Source: Amycolatopsis sp. WQ 127309
GTDB taxonomy: Bacteria; Actinomycetota; Actinomycetes; Mycobacteriales; Pseudonocardiaceae
DNA: 64,000 bases
Assembly: GCF_023023025.1 (NCBI RefSeq)
Contig: NZ_CP095481.1
Span: 10,739,001 to 10,803,000, forward strand
Direction of reading: 5' to 3'
Part shown: positions 32,929 to 42,029 of the stretch, piece after piece
How the letters are laid out: each line of letters starts with the position of its first letter
Numbering within the stretch: position 1 is the stretch's first letter
Notes under the pieces: model-generated
Database searches by the model: none
Told to the model about the DNA's origin: nothing
The model's input: the letters and a program-made list of their open reading frames with translations, nothing else
Position numbers and translations under genes: made by a program

Positions 32929-33468
32929 CTACTCGCCGGTGCTGCCGTCCACCGACTCGCGGATGAGGTCCGCGTGGCCGTTGTGGCGGCTGTACTCCTC
33001 CACCATGTGGACCAGGATCCAGCGCAGGTTCGGCTTGCGGCCGTCCGGCCAGCCGCGGACGGCCGGCTGCGCGAGGTCGCCGTTCTCCATCGCCTTCGCG
33101 ACCAGCTCGCGCGAGCGGGCGACCGTCGACTCCCACATCTCGCGGAGCTGCTCCGGGGTGTCTTCCGCGGCGGAATCCCAGTCCCAGTCCGGGCTTGCGG
33201 TCCAGTCGACCGAGTTCCACGGTTCCGCCCGCTCGTTGCCGGACAGGATGCGGGAGAACCAGTGGTCCTCCACGTAGGACAGGTGCTTGAGCATCCCGCC
33301 GAGGGTCAGCGGGGACGGGCCGACGGTCGCGCGCAGGCCCGCCTCGCCCAGGCCCGCGCTCTTCCACGCCAGCGTCGCGCGGTGGTACTCGAGGAACCCC
33401 AGCAGGGTCCCGGCTTCGTCGGCGTCGACCGGCGGTTCGGCCCGGCCCTGCTCGTCCACGATGGTCAT
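32929..33468 (-). CDS. DinB-family protein (DUF664)
   Basis: 179 residues forming the DinB/MST four-helix bundle. GMLKHLSYVEDHWFSRIL (about 59-76) has the first metal His. RWILVHMVEEYSRHNGHADL (about 149-168) has the other two in H-x3-E-Y-x-R-H-x-x-H. It is typical of mycothiol-dependent or metal-binding DinB proteins in actinomycetes; the substrate is unknown. It stops one base from the kinase stop, convergently. Confidence 0.88.
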   Translation of the reverse strand: MTIVDEQGRAEPPVDADEAGTLLGFLEYHRATLAWKSAGLGEAGLRATVGPSPLTLGGMLKHLSYVEDHWFSRILSGNERAEPWNSVDWTASPDWDWDSAAEDTPEQLREMWESTVARSRELVAKAMENGDLAQPAVRGWPDGRKPNLRWILVHMVEEYSRHNGHADLIRESVDGSTGE

Positions 33469-33518
33469 GAGCGGGCACTCTACCGATTTTGTCGGTGGGC
33501 TCCGCTAGGTTTCCGGGC

Positions 33519-34205
33519 ATGGCTGAATTCGTACTCGTAGCAGGTGCTTGGCTCGGCTCGTGGGCGTGGAGCGAGGTGGTGCCGGAGCTCACGGCGGCCG
33601 GGCACGGCGCCCACCCCGTGACGCTGTCCGGCGTCGCCGAGAAGAGCGCGGTGCCCGCCGGGCAGGCGATCCACGTCCAGGACATCGTGGACGTCGTCGA
33701 GGGCGCGGACCTGCGTGAGGTCGTGGTGGTGGGGCACAGCTACTCGGGCATCCCGGCCGGGCAGGCGGCCGAGCGGATCGGCGACCGGCTGGCGCGCGCG
33801 GTGTTCGTCGACTCCAACGTGCCGGCCGATGGCGAGTCGTTCACGTCCGTCTGGTCCGAGGCCCAGGTGGCCGCCCTCACCGAACGCGGCTTCTGGCCAC
33901 CCCTGACCGCGGAAGACTATGCGGGACAAGGCCTTTCCGACGCCGAGATCGCCCGCATCGTCGGCGGCTCGACCCCGCACCCGGCGGCGTCGCTCACCGA
34001 ACCGGCCGTCCTGAGCCGGCCACTGGGCGAGCTACCGGCGACCTACGTCAAGTGCCTGCTCGACGGCGACACGCCGAGCCCGGACGTCGTCGAGCTGCTC
34101 AAGAGCGACCGGTGGAACCTGGTGGAGCTGAACACGGGTCACTGGCCGATGTTCTCGCAACCGAAGGAGCTCGCGACGATCCTGCTCGACGCCGTGAAGG
34201 CCTGA
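33519..34205 (+). CDS. Alpha/beta hydrolase
   Basis: 228 residues from ATG 33519. The nucleophile elbow GHSYSG gives S74 and the catalytic His is in LNTGHWPMFSQP near the C-terminus. Oxyanion-side residues lie in LVAGAWLGSWAW. The lid is short. It resembles the EstC/hydroxynitrile-lyase-like esterases of actinomycetes; the substrate is unknown. It is divergent from the DinB gene with about 50 bp between starts. Confidence 0.9.
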   Translation: MAEFVLVAGAWLGSWAWSEVVPELTAAGHGAHPVTLSGVAEKSAVPAGQAIHVQDIVDVVEGADLREVVVVGHSYSGIPAGQAAERIGDRLARAVFVDSNVPADGESFTSVWSEAQVAALTERGFWPPLTAEDYAGQGLSDAEIARIVGGSTPHPAASLTEPAVLSRPLGELPATYVKCLLDGDTPSPDVVELLKSDRWNLVELNTGHWPMFSQPKELATILLDAVKA

Positions 34206-34283
34206 CCGCCGCCGGTGGGGCTTCCGAGAGCAGCCCCACCGTGGCCGGTCACGCCACCAGCCTGGCTCGTGCGGCCCGGCGGC

Positions 34284-36098
34284 CTACGCCGTCAGCGCGC
34301 GGACGTCCCAGACCCAGACCCCGCCGACGAACTCCGCCGGCTTGCGCAGCAGCAGTTCCACAGTGGACTTGAGCGCTTCCTGGTTCTGCCGCGGGCCGAC
34401 CACCAGCACGTCGGCGTTCCACTTGCGCAGGTCCACCAGGGCCTGGGTGCGGTCGGCTTCGGTGACCTCCGCCGTCTGGCCCGTGCGCTCGACCTCGGCG
34501 AACAGGTCCGACGTCGGGAGCGGAACGGCGCCGTAGCGGCCGCTGCGGTCCTCCGCGGACGTCGGGCCGACGAAGTAGCCCTCGGGCATCGGGTAGCCGA
34601 GGCCCGCGTCCACCTGCCAGTGCAACGGTTCCGCTTCGCCGGTGCTCGGCAGCGGCACCGGCACGAGCGAGCCGCCGGGGGCGATGTACTGGCGCCAGAT
34701 GCCGTCGGCGAAGAACGGCGGCGACAGCGGGCGCTCGTGCGTCACCAGCTCCGTCGGCGCGATCGGGAGCAGCACCGCCACCACCGCGCCGACCCAGACC
34801 AGGCGCAGGGGGAAGCGCTGCTTGCCGTCCAGGGGTTCGGGCTGCTCGGCCGCGGCCGTCCAGACGCGGTGCGTCGCGATCGCCAGCAGCCCGCCGACCG
34901 CCGGGATGCAGCCCATCGCGAGCCGGGACTCGAGCAGCGAGTCCAGCAACGGCAGCTGCCCCAGCCACTTCCACAGCCCGGGGATGCCGGTGTCCTGGTG
35001 CGCCACCGTGATCTCGACGCCCAGCGAGAGGAACGCCAGCACGTACGTGGTGATCGCGAGCGCGCGCGCCACGACGTCGCGCCACAGCCAGATCGTCAGC
35101 ACCACCACGAGCACGATCAGCGGCCAGCCGAAGAACGCGTTCTCCTCGGTGCGGTTCATCGAGACGTCCGCGGCCGACTCCGGCCAGCCGGCGATCGACT
35201 GCGTCGCGAACCGGGTGAACGCCGCCGTGTCGTTGCCGGCCGGGCCGTGCAGCAGCGAATGGAAGCTCTGCGGCCCGAAGAACTGCCAGTACAACGGGAA
35301 TCCCGCGATCAGCAGCGCCACGACGGCACCGAGGCCGACGCCCTTGGCCAGCGGCGCGAGCATGCCGCGGACCTCGGCGCGGTGCGGGACCAGGTAGGCG
35401 ATCACGAACACCAGGAACGTGAGCCCGAAGATCGCCAGCGGCTCCTCGCCGAGCAGGATCTGCCACGCGACGAGCAGGCCGAGCACGACGCCGTTGCGCA
35501 CCGGGCGTTCGTCGCGCGCGATCTGGAACGCCTTCAGCGCGATGAACGGCAGCACGAACAGCACGACGAAGTTCGGGTGCGCGTTGCCGTGCGAGATCAT
35601 CGGCGGGGCGAACCCGCAGAACGCGGCGCCGATCGCGGCGGCCGTGCGGTTGGGCACCAGGTGCCGGGAAAACACCCAGTACCAGCCGATCGCGGTGCCG
35701 GCGAGCCCGGCCGTCAGCACGATCGCCCAGGTCAGCGTGGCGCCGAAGGTCAGCGTGATCGGGGCGAGCGGGATGTTCAGGCCGAACATCGCCGCGTTCG
35801 CCGCCATGTTCACGCCGTACGGGTAGTTCTGCAGGTCCGTGGTGAACGGGTTCTGGAAGTGCAGGACGGACTTCGCGACGACCGTCGAGTACCACTCCCA
35901 CTGGCTCTGGTCCGACGCGCCGTTCCACAGGTAGCCGCGCTTGAGGTCGAACCACAAGCCGTTGTAGAGCAGGATCGTGAAGAGCAGGAACCCGCCCATG
36001 ATGGCGGAGTCCGGCCACTGCCAGCGTTTCGGGCCTTCGGGTGGGGCTTCGGGAGCGGGTGGGACGAGCTCGGGGACGGCTTCGGACTTCAAGCTCAC
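34284..36098 (-). CDS. Large polytopic membrane protein, GT-C-like
   Basis: 604 residues from GTG 36098, which overlaps the serpin stop by four bases (GTGA). About eleven to twelve hydrophobic helices are followed by a C-terminal soluble domain (about 470-604). An early extracytoplasmic loop carries NPFTTDLQNYPYGVNM (about residues 80-95), which resembles the acidic first loop of GT-C glycosyltransferases using polyprenyl-phosphate sugars. I cannot see a certain catalytic site. The 4-bp coupling to a serpin gene is unusual and suggests a joint function. Confidence 0.75.
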   Translation of the reverse strand: MSLKSEAVPELVPPAPEAPPEGPKRWQWPDSAIMGGFLLFTILLYNGLWFDLKRGYLWNGASDQSQWEWYSTVVAKSVLHFQNPFTTDLQNYPYGVNMAANAAMFGLNIPLAPITLTFGATLTWAIVLTAGLAGTAIGWYWVFSRHLVPNRTAAAIGAAFCGFAPPMISHGNAHPNFVVLFVLPFIALKAFQIARDERPVRNGVVLGLLVAWQILLGEEPLAIFGLTFLVFVIAYLVPHRAEVRGMLAPLAKGVGLGAVVALLIAGFPLYWQFFGPQSFHSLLHGPAGNDTAAFTRFATQSIAGWPESAADVSMNRTEENAFFGWPLIVLVVVLTIWLWRDVVARALAITTYVLAFLSLGVEITVAHQDTGIPGLWKWLGQLPLLDSLLESRLAMGCIPAVGGLLAIATHRVWTAAAEQPEPLDGKQRFPLRLVWVGAVVAVLLPIAPTELVTHERPLSPPFFADGIWRQYIAPGGSLVPVPLPSTGEAEPLHWQVDAGLGYPMPEGYFVGPTSAEDRSGRYGAVPLPTSDLFAEVERTGQTAEVTEADRTQALVDLRKWNADVLVVGPRQNQEALKSTVELLLRKPAEFVGGVWVWDVRALTA

Positions 36099-37189
36099 GG
36101 CTCGACCACCCTGGCGAAGAAGTAGAGCGCGCCGGTGCCGGCGTGCCGGACCAGCAGCAGGAACGGCCGGTCCACCGTCACGGCGACCGGGTCGGACGTG
36201 ATCATCGAGGTGAGGCGCATGGTCAACGCCGTCGCCGCGGCCCCCTCGAAACCCTGCTCGTCGACCCGCAGCACGGCCTGGTGCACCACCTCGGACACCG
36301 CGAGCCGCGGGTCCGGGGAGAGCCCGCTCAGGTCGGCGCGGTCGGTGAACATCGTGCGCACGCCCAGGCCGTGCAGCACGCCGGTGAGCAAGCTGGGCAC
36401 GTCGAGCGAGACCTTGGGGAGCGCCAGCTCCACGCGCGTCGAGCGGATCTTGCCGAGCAGGCCGGTGAGCGCCGCTTCGTCGAGCGACGCCTCCGCCTCG
36501 GCGAGGTCGCCGTCGGGCAGCAGCACCACGGCCTGCAGGCCACCCGCCGCGACCAGCTGCACCGCCTGCCAGCCGCCGGTGTGCGCGTAGCCGACGTTCT
36601 CCCCGAGCCACATCGTCGGCACGTCCAGGGTGCCGGACGGGGCGTGGAACGGCGCGTCGGTGGTGTTGGCCTCGCGGAACGGCAGCTTCCAGGCGGCCTT
36701 CAGGTACAGCGCGTTGACCAGCACGGCCGCGATGCCGGTGTCGATCGAGCCCGGCGGCAGCAGCTGCGGGATGAGGCCGTGCGTGGTGCGCCCGACGTCC
36801 TCGTTGATCAGGGCGCGGGCTCGTTCGGGGTCTTCCCCGAACGGCGCGCTCTCGACGTTCGCCCCGGGCCACCCCGCGAGTTCGGTCTTGAAGCCGTCCT
36901 CGAGCGGGAGGCTGTCGGCGGCCCACAGCGTGTTGGCCACGGCGATCTCGGGCGGTTCGGCGCCCCGGCCCTCCTCGACGAGCTGCGTGGCCGCCCGCAG
37001 CAGCTCGGCCTGCGCGGCCGGCTCGCCGAGCAGGGCGACCAGCTCCTCGCGGGTGGCCCCCCGGGCGGCGAGCGCGGCCAGCGTCAGCGCGCTGGCCACC
37101 GAATACGGCGAGAAACAGGAGTTCCCGCCCTCGGCGCCGAGGGCCCCATGGACGGCGAGGGCGAACCGGAGGTGGCTGTCCGTGGCCAT
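36095..37189 (-). CDS. Serpin (serine protease inhibitor family)
   Basis: 364 residues from ATG 37189. Serpin signatures are clear: NSCFSPYSVASALTLAALAA (23-42), VNALYLKAAWKLPF (158-171), ADLSGLSPDPRLAVSEVVHQ (285-304), and the C-terminal VDRPFLLLVRHAGTGALYFF (339-358). The reactive-centre hinge is E311-Q-G-F-E-G-A-A-A-T320. P15 Gly and the AAAT run are as in inhibitory serpins, but P14 is Phe. No signal peptide is visible. Bacterial serpins trap proteases by loop insertion. It is upstream of, and translationally coupled to, the membrane protein at 36098. Confidence 0.9.
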   Translation of the reverse strand: MATDSHLRFALAVHGALGAEGGNSCFSPYSVASALTLAALAARGATREELVALLGEPAAQAELLRAATQLVEEGRGAEPPEIAVANTLWAADSLPLEDGFKTELAGWPGANVESAPFGEDPERARALINEDVGRTTHGLIPQLLPPGSIDTGIAAVLVNALYLKAAWKLPFREANTTDAPFHAPSGTLDVPTMWLGENVGYAHTGGWQAVQLVAAGGLQAVVLLPDGDLAEAEASLDEAALTGLLGKIRSTRVELALPKVSLDVPSLLTGVLHGLGVRTMFTDRADLSGLSPDPRLAVSEVVHQAVLRVDEQGFEGAAATALTMRLTSMITSDPVAVTVDRPFLLLVRHAGTGALYFFARVVEP

Positions 37190-37308
37190 GCGGGCGAGAC
37201 TACCGGAACCCCGCACCCGGCCGGGCGGCCACGCGGAACTCCCCCACCGGGTGACGAATCCGGCGGCGGCCACCCCGCGCCGGAAGCGCCGGCCCGCGTG
37301 CCCAAAGG

Positions 37309-37448
37309 GTCAACACGCGTGATGGGGAGGTCGACACGCGTGATTGAAGCGCCGACACGCGTGATTCGGGGGTCGACACGGTGAGGAGCAGGCCCCCGCG
37401 TCGTGTCGACCCTTCCATCACGGGTGTTGGCGCTTCCATCACGCTGGG
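37309..37448. repeat. Two facing arrays of a 21-bp repeat, inverted relative to each other
   Basis: ACACGCGTGAT occurs at 37313, 37334 and 37355, and as ACACGGTGAGG at 37376, exactly 21 bp apart. The variable middle parts are related (gggg-aggtcg, tgaagcgccg, tcgggggtcg). From about 37396 the same unit runs in the other orientation (GTGTCGACCCTTCCATCACG, GGTGTTGGCGCTTCCATCACG), again with 21-bp spacing. The two arrays can therefore pair into a long imperfect hairpin. They lie between the dgt stop and the serpin start. Confidence 0.85.
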
Positions 37449-37455
37449 GCCCGGG

Positions 37456-38733
37456 CTAGTGGTGGCGGGTCACGTGCCAGGAGTGCCAGGCGTGGGCCTG
37501 GGCGTCGGTCAGGGAGGCCACCTGGTCGACGACCACGCGCAGCAGGCCCGCGTCGTCCTTCGCGGCCTTCCACGCCGGGAGGAACAGCGGGTCCAGTGAC
37601 TCCGGGGCGCGCCTCGCCAAGGCGTGGACCAGTTCGCCCAGCAGCTCGCGCTGGCCTTCCTGCATCGCCAGCCGCCGTCGGTCGCTCATCACGTAGCGCA
37701 GGGCCAGGGCCTTGAGCAGGGCCACCTCGGCGGCGACCTGCTCGGGCACGGCCAGCCGGGCCCGGTAGCGGCCCAGCGGGCCCTCGCCGAAGCGGGCTCG
37801 CGTTCCGGTGACGGCGGCCGTCGCGAAGCGGCCGACCAGCTCGCTCGTCAGCCGCTTCAGCGCGACCTGAGCGCCGGGTGAGCCGTCCGGCGCCGCCTCG
37901 GCCAAGGCCGCCACCACCGGCAGTGCCAGCAGTTCGTCGGCCGCACTCTCCAAAGTGGACACCGACTGGCCGGAGAAGTGCTTGGCCGCGGCCTCGGCGA
38001 CGGCGGCGCGCTCGTCCGAGTAGGCCAGCACCCGCAGCCGGATCCGGCCGGCGAGCACGCCGTCCTCGACGTCGTGCACCGAGTACGCGACGTCGTCGGC
38101 CCAGTCCATGATCTGGGCCTCCAGGCACGTTTCCGCCGCCGCCGCGCCGTCGCGGAACCAGGTGAAGACCGCGGCGTCGTCGGCGTAGACGCCGTACTTC
38201 CCCCGGCCCGGCTTGCGCGGCCAGGGGTACTTCGTGGTCGCGTCGAGGCACGCGCGGGTCAGGTTGAGCCCGGCCGTGGCGCCGTTCTCGTCGACCAGCT
38301 TCGGTTCCAGCCGGGTCAGGATGCGCAACGTCTGCGCGTTGCCCTCGAACCCGCCGCACGCCGCGGCCACCTCGTCGAGCGCGCGTTCGCCGTTGTGCCC
38401 GAACGGCGGGTGCCCGATGTCGTGCGCCAGCCCGGCGGTGTCCACCAGGTCCGGGTCGGCCCCCAGCTCCTCGGCGATGCCGCGGCCGATCTGGGCGACC
38501 TCCAGGGAGTGCGTCAGCCGGGTGCGCGGCGCGCCGGTGATCTCGGCGCCCTCCCCCGGGCCGACCACCTGGGTCTTGCCGGCCAGCCGCCGCAGGGCCG
38601 CGGAGTGCAGCACGCGGGCGCGGTCGCGGGAGAACGCGCTGCGCCCGTCCGCGCGCGCCCCGGCCAGCGCCGCGCCCTTCGCCGGTTCCGGCCGGAGGCG
38701 GGCGGTGTCGTGCTCGCTGTAACCGTGGTCCAC
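37456..38733 (-). CDS. dgt: Deoxyguanosinetriphosphate triphosphohydrolase-like protein
   Basis: 425 residues from GTG 38733. The HD-domain metal ligands are visible: [13 protein letters not shown] (H), [16 protein letters not shown] (H-D) and a later [13 protein letters not shown]. Length fits the Dgt family. It hydrolyses dGTP or other dNTPs to the nucleoside and triphosphate, controlling dNTP pools. In mycobacteria the homologue lies directly upstream of dnaG; here several kilobases separate them. Confidence 0.95.
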   Translation of the reverse strand: MDHGYSEHDTARLRPEPAKGAALAGARADGRSAFSRDRARVLHSAALRRLAGKTQVVGPGEGAEITGAPRTRLTHSLEVAQIGRGIAEELGADPDLVDTAGLAHDIGHPPFGHNGERALDEVAAACGGFEGNAQTLRILTRLEPKLVDENGATAGLNLTRACLDATTKYPWPRKPGRGKYGVYADDAAVFTWFRDGAAAAETCLEAQIMDWADDVAYSVHDVEDGVLAGRIRLRVLAYSDERAAVAEAAAKHFSGQSVSTLESAADELLALPVVAALAEAAPDGSPGAQVALKRLTSELVGRFATAAVTGTRARFGEGPLGRYRARLAVPEQVAAEVALLKALALRYVMSDRRRLAMQEGQRELLGELVHALARRAPESLDPLFLPAWKAAKDDAGLLRVVVDQVASLTDAQAHAWHSWHVTRHH

Positions 38734-38767
38734 CCGCCCAGCTTAAGCGGGAGGGCCGACAAAACGC

Positions 38768-39430
38768 TCAGCCCAGAAAGGTGGCGAAGAGGTCGTCGGC
38801 GGGGGTCTTCGTCAGCCGGTAGTACAGCAGTGCGCCGGTTTCGCGGACGATGTAGCGGACCTGCGTGACGCGCTCCTGGACGATCGGCCCGCTGTGCGTC
38901 GGCGCGGTCCAGGCGTCCAGGCCCAGGTCGTCGGCCATGGTGCGGGCACGGAAGGAGTGCCACGGGTCGCTGACCAGCACCGCCGTGTGCCAGTCGCGCG
39001 CCTCGACCTGCTGGGCGACCGCGCGCAGGCTGCGCAGCGTGTCGCTGCCCTCCCCGACGGCCAGCGTCGCCGCCGCCGGCACGCCGCGGCGGGTCAGCCA
39101 CAGCTGGCCGGCCCGCGCCTCCGTGAAGTTGTCCTCGGCCTTCTTGCCGCCCGCGGTGACGATCATCTTCGCGACGCCCGCGTCGTAGAGCTGCTTCGCC
39201 TTGATCAGCCGCGCGGCGTAGATGTCCGACGGCTTGCCGTTGTACTGGGCCGCGCCCAGCACCACGATGACGTCGGCCTGCGTGCGGTCGTTGTCCCGGG
39301 CGACCTGCCAGATCCGGAACGCCGTGCCGCCGACGAGGGCGAGCAGCATGAGGGCCGTGCCGAAGGCGATCCGGCGCGCCCAGCTCGCGTGCGACGGTTT
39401 GGTGCGTTCAGCGGTACCCACCCCGCCCAT
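38768..39430 (-). CDS. YdcF/SanA-like DUF218 membrane protein
   Basis: 220 residues: one N-terminal transmembrane helix (about 20-42) and a DUF218 Rossmann-like domain. It has VIVVLGAAQYNGKPSDIYAA, then MIVTAGGKKAEDNFTEA, VGEGSDTLRSLRAV and VLVSDPWHSFRARTMADD. SanA/YdcF proteins are involved in envelope integrity. The gene ends 34 bp before dgt starts and is probably in its operon. Confidence 0.9.
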   Translation of the reverse strand: MGGVGTAERTKPSHASWARRIAFGTALMLLALVGGTAFRIWQVARDNDRTQADVIVVLGAAQYNGKPSDIYAARLIKAKQLYDAGVAKMIVTAGGKKAEDNFTEARAGQLWLTRRGVPAAATLAVGEGSDTLRSLRAVAQQVEARDWHTAVLVSDPWHSFRARTMADDLGLDAWTAPTHSGPIVQERVTQVRYIVRETGALLYYRLTKTPADDLFATFLG

Positions 39431-39453
39431 CTTGTCAGAAGGTCACCGGCCGC

Positions 39454-40059
39454 TCACAGCCAGCCGCGCTCCTCGGCGACGCGCACCGCTTCGGCGCGGG
39501 TCCGGGCGCCGGTCTTGCCGATCGCGGCGGACAGGTGGTTGCGGACGGTCCCCTCCGACAGGTGCAGCGCGCGGGCGACGTCGGCGACCGTGCTGCCGTC
39601 CCTGGCCTCCCGCAGCACGTCCCGCTCGCGCCCGGTGAGCGGGCTGGCGCCGGTGGCGAGCGACTCCGCGGCCAGCGCCGGATCCACCACCCGGAGTCCA
39701 CTGTGGACTCGCCGGACGGCTTCGACGAGCTGCTCGGGCGGCGCGTCCTTGACGACGAACCCGGCGGCCCCCGCGGCCATCGCGCGGGCCAGGTAGCCGG
39801 GCCTGCCGAAGGTGGTGCAGATGATCACCCGGCACGACGGCAGCGCGGCCCGCAGGTCGCCCGCCGCCTCCAGGCCGTCCTTGCCCGGCATCTGCACGTC
39901 CAGCAGCGCGACGTCGGGCTTCAGCTCGCGGGCGGCGGCGACCACCTCGTCGCCGGAACCGACCTGCCCGACCACCTCGATGTCGGATTCGAGGCCCAGC
40001 ACGGTGGCCAGGGCCCCGCGCACCATGGCCTGGTCGTCGGCCAGCAGCACCCGGATCAA
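39454..40059 (-). CDS. NarL/LuxR-family response regulator
   Basis: 201 residues from TTG 40059, chosen because it overlaps the kinase stop by four bases (TTGA) and gives MIRVLLADDQ, the standard receiver start. Phospho-acceptor Asp54 is in VALLDVQMPGKDG. The LuxR HTH is LTGRERDVLREARDGSTVAD, then VARALHLSEGTVRNHLSAAI. It is translationally coupled with the DesK-type kinase. With the ABC transporter upstream it probably senses envelope or drug stress. Confidence 0.95.
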   Translation of the reverse strand: MIRVLLADDQAMVRGALATVLGLESDIEVVGQVGSGDEVVAAARELKPDVALLDVQMPGKDGLEAAGDLRAALPSCRVIICTTFGRPGYLARAMAAGAAGFVVKDAPPEQLVEAVRRVHSGLRVVDPALAAESLATGASPLTGRERDVLREARDGSTVADVARALHLSEGTVRNHLSAAIGKTGARTRAEAVRVAEERGWL

Positions 40060-41261
40060 GCGAGACCTCCCGCGGGTTCGGCGCGCACGGCCGGGGCGGC
40101 CGCACGCGGTTCGGGCAGCGGGATCTCCGCTCGCACCGTCAATCCTCCCCCGGGCCGGACGGACGCGCGCACCGTGCCCCCGACCGCGGCGAGCCGCTCG
40201 GTGAGCCCGCGCAGGCCGTTGCCCGGGACGACGTCGGCGGCGGTGCCGTCGTCCTCGATCTCCAGCCAGTTGCCGCCCAGCTTCACCTTCACCTGCTTGG
40301 CCCCGGAGTGCCGCAGCACGTTCGTGACGGCTTCGCGCAGCACGTACCCGAAGGGGTTCTGGAACTCGGGCCGGACGTTGTCGACCGCGTGCGGCAGGTC
40401 GGCGTCGATCTCCGCGGCCCGCAGCGCCGCGCGAGCGCCGACCAGCTCCGCCGACAGCGACACCTCGCGGTACTCCGACACGGTCGCGCGGACGTCCGAC
40501 AGCGCGCTGCGGGTGAGGCTCTCGACCTCGCGGATCTCTTCCACCGCGCGCGGGATGTCGCCCGCGCTCTCCAGCACCCGCCGGGCCAGCCCCGCCTTGA
40601 CGGTGATCGTGGTCAGGCTGTGCCCGAGCAGGTCGTGCAGGTCGCGGGCGACGCGCTGGCGTTCGTTCGTCACGGCGAGCGTGGCGATCTCCTTGTTGGC
40701 CAGCTCCAGGCGCCGGATGGCGCGGATGAGGTTGGCCATGAAGAACATCGCCAGCGTCACCGAGCCGACGGTGATCAGGTCGCCGTAGCCGTCGTGGAAC
40801 CGGCCGCTCACCAGCAGGATCAGCGCCCCGAGCAGCAATGCGACGACGTCCACGATCACCGACCACGCGGCCGGGGCGAGGAACACCATCACGGCCGTGC
40901 CGTAGAGCAGGATGAACGGGCTCGCCTCGACCGCCGCCACCACGCCGAGCCCCAGCGCGACCATCACGATGCCGAAGCCCAGCTTCAGCGGGCGCACCTG
41001 GCGGAAGAAGTACGGGAACAGCAGGTAGCAGGCGGCGTAGGCGTAGACCAGGATCCAGATGAGCACGAGCTCCACGGTCACGACGGTCTCGGCCAGCAGC
41101 GACTTCGTGATGGGGATGAGGAACGGCAGCAGGAAGACCGCGCCCATGATCGGCCAGCGGACGCTGTCCGGCCCCTGGTTCTTCGGGTCGGGCAGCGGGT
41201 CGTCCCACCACCCTTCGCGGGTGTTGAGCCCGAACCGGCGGTTCGTGTCGTCGTTCGCCAT
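40056..41261 (-). CDS. DesK/LiaS-type sensor histidine kinase
   Basis: 401 residues. Six hydrophobic segments (about residues 37-180) precede a HisKA_3 domain with phospho-acceptor H209 in RQRVARDLHDLLGHSL. The HATPase contains REAVTNVLRHSGAKQV and DDGTAADVVPGNGLRGLTER. It senses membrane state and phosphorylates the RR at 40059. Its start is 27 bp after the ABC permease stop, so all four genes (42958 to 39454) form one operon of ATPase, permease, kinase and regulator. Confidence 0.95.
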   Translation of the reverse strand: MANDDTNRRFGLNTREGWWDDPLPDPKNQGPDSVRWPIMGAVFLLPFLIPITKSLLAETVVTVELVLIWILVYAYAACYLLFPYFFRQVRPLKLGFGIVMVALGLGVVAAVEASPFILLYGTAVMVFLAPAAWSVIVDVVALLLGALILLVSGRFHDGYGDLITVGSVTLAMFFMANLIRAIRRLELANKEIATLAVTNERQRVARDLHDLLGHSLTTITVKAGLARRVLESAGDIPRAVEEIREVESLTRSALSDVRATVSEYREVSLSAELVGARAALRAAEIDADLPHAVDNVRPEFQNPFGYVLREAVTNVLRHSGAKQVKVKLGGNWLEIEDDGTAADVVPGNGLRGLTERLAAVGGTVRASVRPGGGLTVRAEIPLPEPRAAAPAVRAEPAGGLA

Positions 41262-41288
41262 CGCCGTTCCTTCTCCCGTCCCCGGCCC

Positions 41289-42029
41289 TCAGACCCGGGC
41301 GCTGTCCTTACGGTAACGCCTGATCACCAGGGCTCCCAGCACGACCGTCCACCCCGCGAGCACGGCCACCGCGTGCGGCAGCGACACCACCATGTCGGTG
41401 GTCACCGCGGGCCGCGCCAGCTGCAGCACCCAGTACGTCGGCATGAGCTGGGCGACGTCGTGCATCCAGCCCGGCATGCTTTCGATCGGGATCCACAGCC
41501 CGCCGAGGAAGCCCATGCCCAGCGTGACGATCATGTTGACCGGCTGCATCGAGTCGGGCGTGCCGAACTGGCCGAGCAGCAACCCGAGCAGCACCAGCGG
41601 GATCGTGCCGAGCCAGACGCCGGCGAAGACGCGGACCCAGCCGGCCGCGTCGAGGTGCACACCCTCGACGGCCACGGCGAGCACCGGTACGAGGATCAGC
41701 GCGGGCAGCCCGACGAGCAGGCCGGAGATGCCCTTGCCGGCCAGGTAGCCGGTGCCGGTCAGCGGGGTCAGGCGCAGCTGCCGCTGCCAGCCCGCGGCCC
41801 GCTCCAGCGCGAGCCGGGCGCCGCTGTTCGTCGCGGCGGCGAACGCGCCGAACGTCATCATGTTGATCATGATCACGGCGGCGATCTGCACGTGGTCCGG
41901 ATCGGAGGACTTGGTGAAGACGTTGGCCTGCAACAGGAACATCAGCACCGGGAACGCGACGACGAAGATCAGGAACCGCGGCGCCCGGAAGTTCCGGCGG
42001 ATCTCGGTGACCAGGTAGGTGGCGTTCAT
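41289..42029 (-). CDS. ABC-2-type transporter permease
   Basis: 246 residues from ATG 42029, overlapping the ATPase stop by four bases (ATGA). A DrrB/YadH-like plan: cytoplasmic start MNATYLVTEIRRNFRAPRF, first helix, a GARLALERAAGWQRQLRLTP loop, then five helices. FLGGLWIPIESMPGWMHDVA is the usual extracytoplasmic re-entrant motif. It exports drugs or lipids with the adjacent ATPase; the substrate is unknown. Confidence 0.93.
   Translation of the reverse strand: MNATYLVTEIRRNFRAPRFLIFVVAFPVLMFLLQANVFTKSSDPDHVQIAAVIMINMMTFGAFAAATNSGARLALERAAGWQRQLRLTPLTGTGYLAGKGISGLLVGLPALILVPVLAVAVEGVHLDAAGWVRVFAGVWLGTIPLVLLGLLLGQFGTPDSMQPVNMIVTLGMGFLGGLWIPIESMPGWMHDVAQLMPTYWVLQLARPAVTTDMVVSLPHAVAVLAGWTVVLGALVIRRYRKDSARV

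Noticed and set aside
34284..36926. 880-residue minus-strand fusion ORF
   Set aside because: Upstream of 36098 the frame is out of phase with the serpin, whose motifs prove the other frame; the coupled GTG at 36098 is the start.
37309..37448. CRISPR array
   Set aside because: The 21-bp period has no separate unique spacers, arrays face each other, and no cas genes are present.
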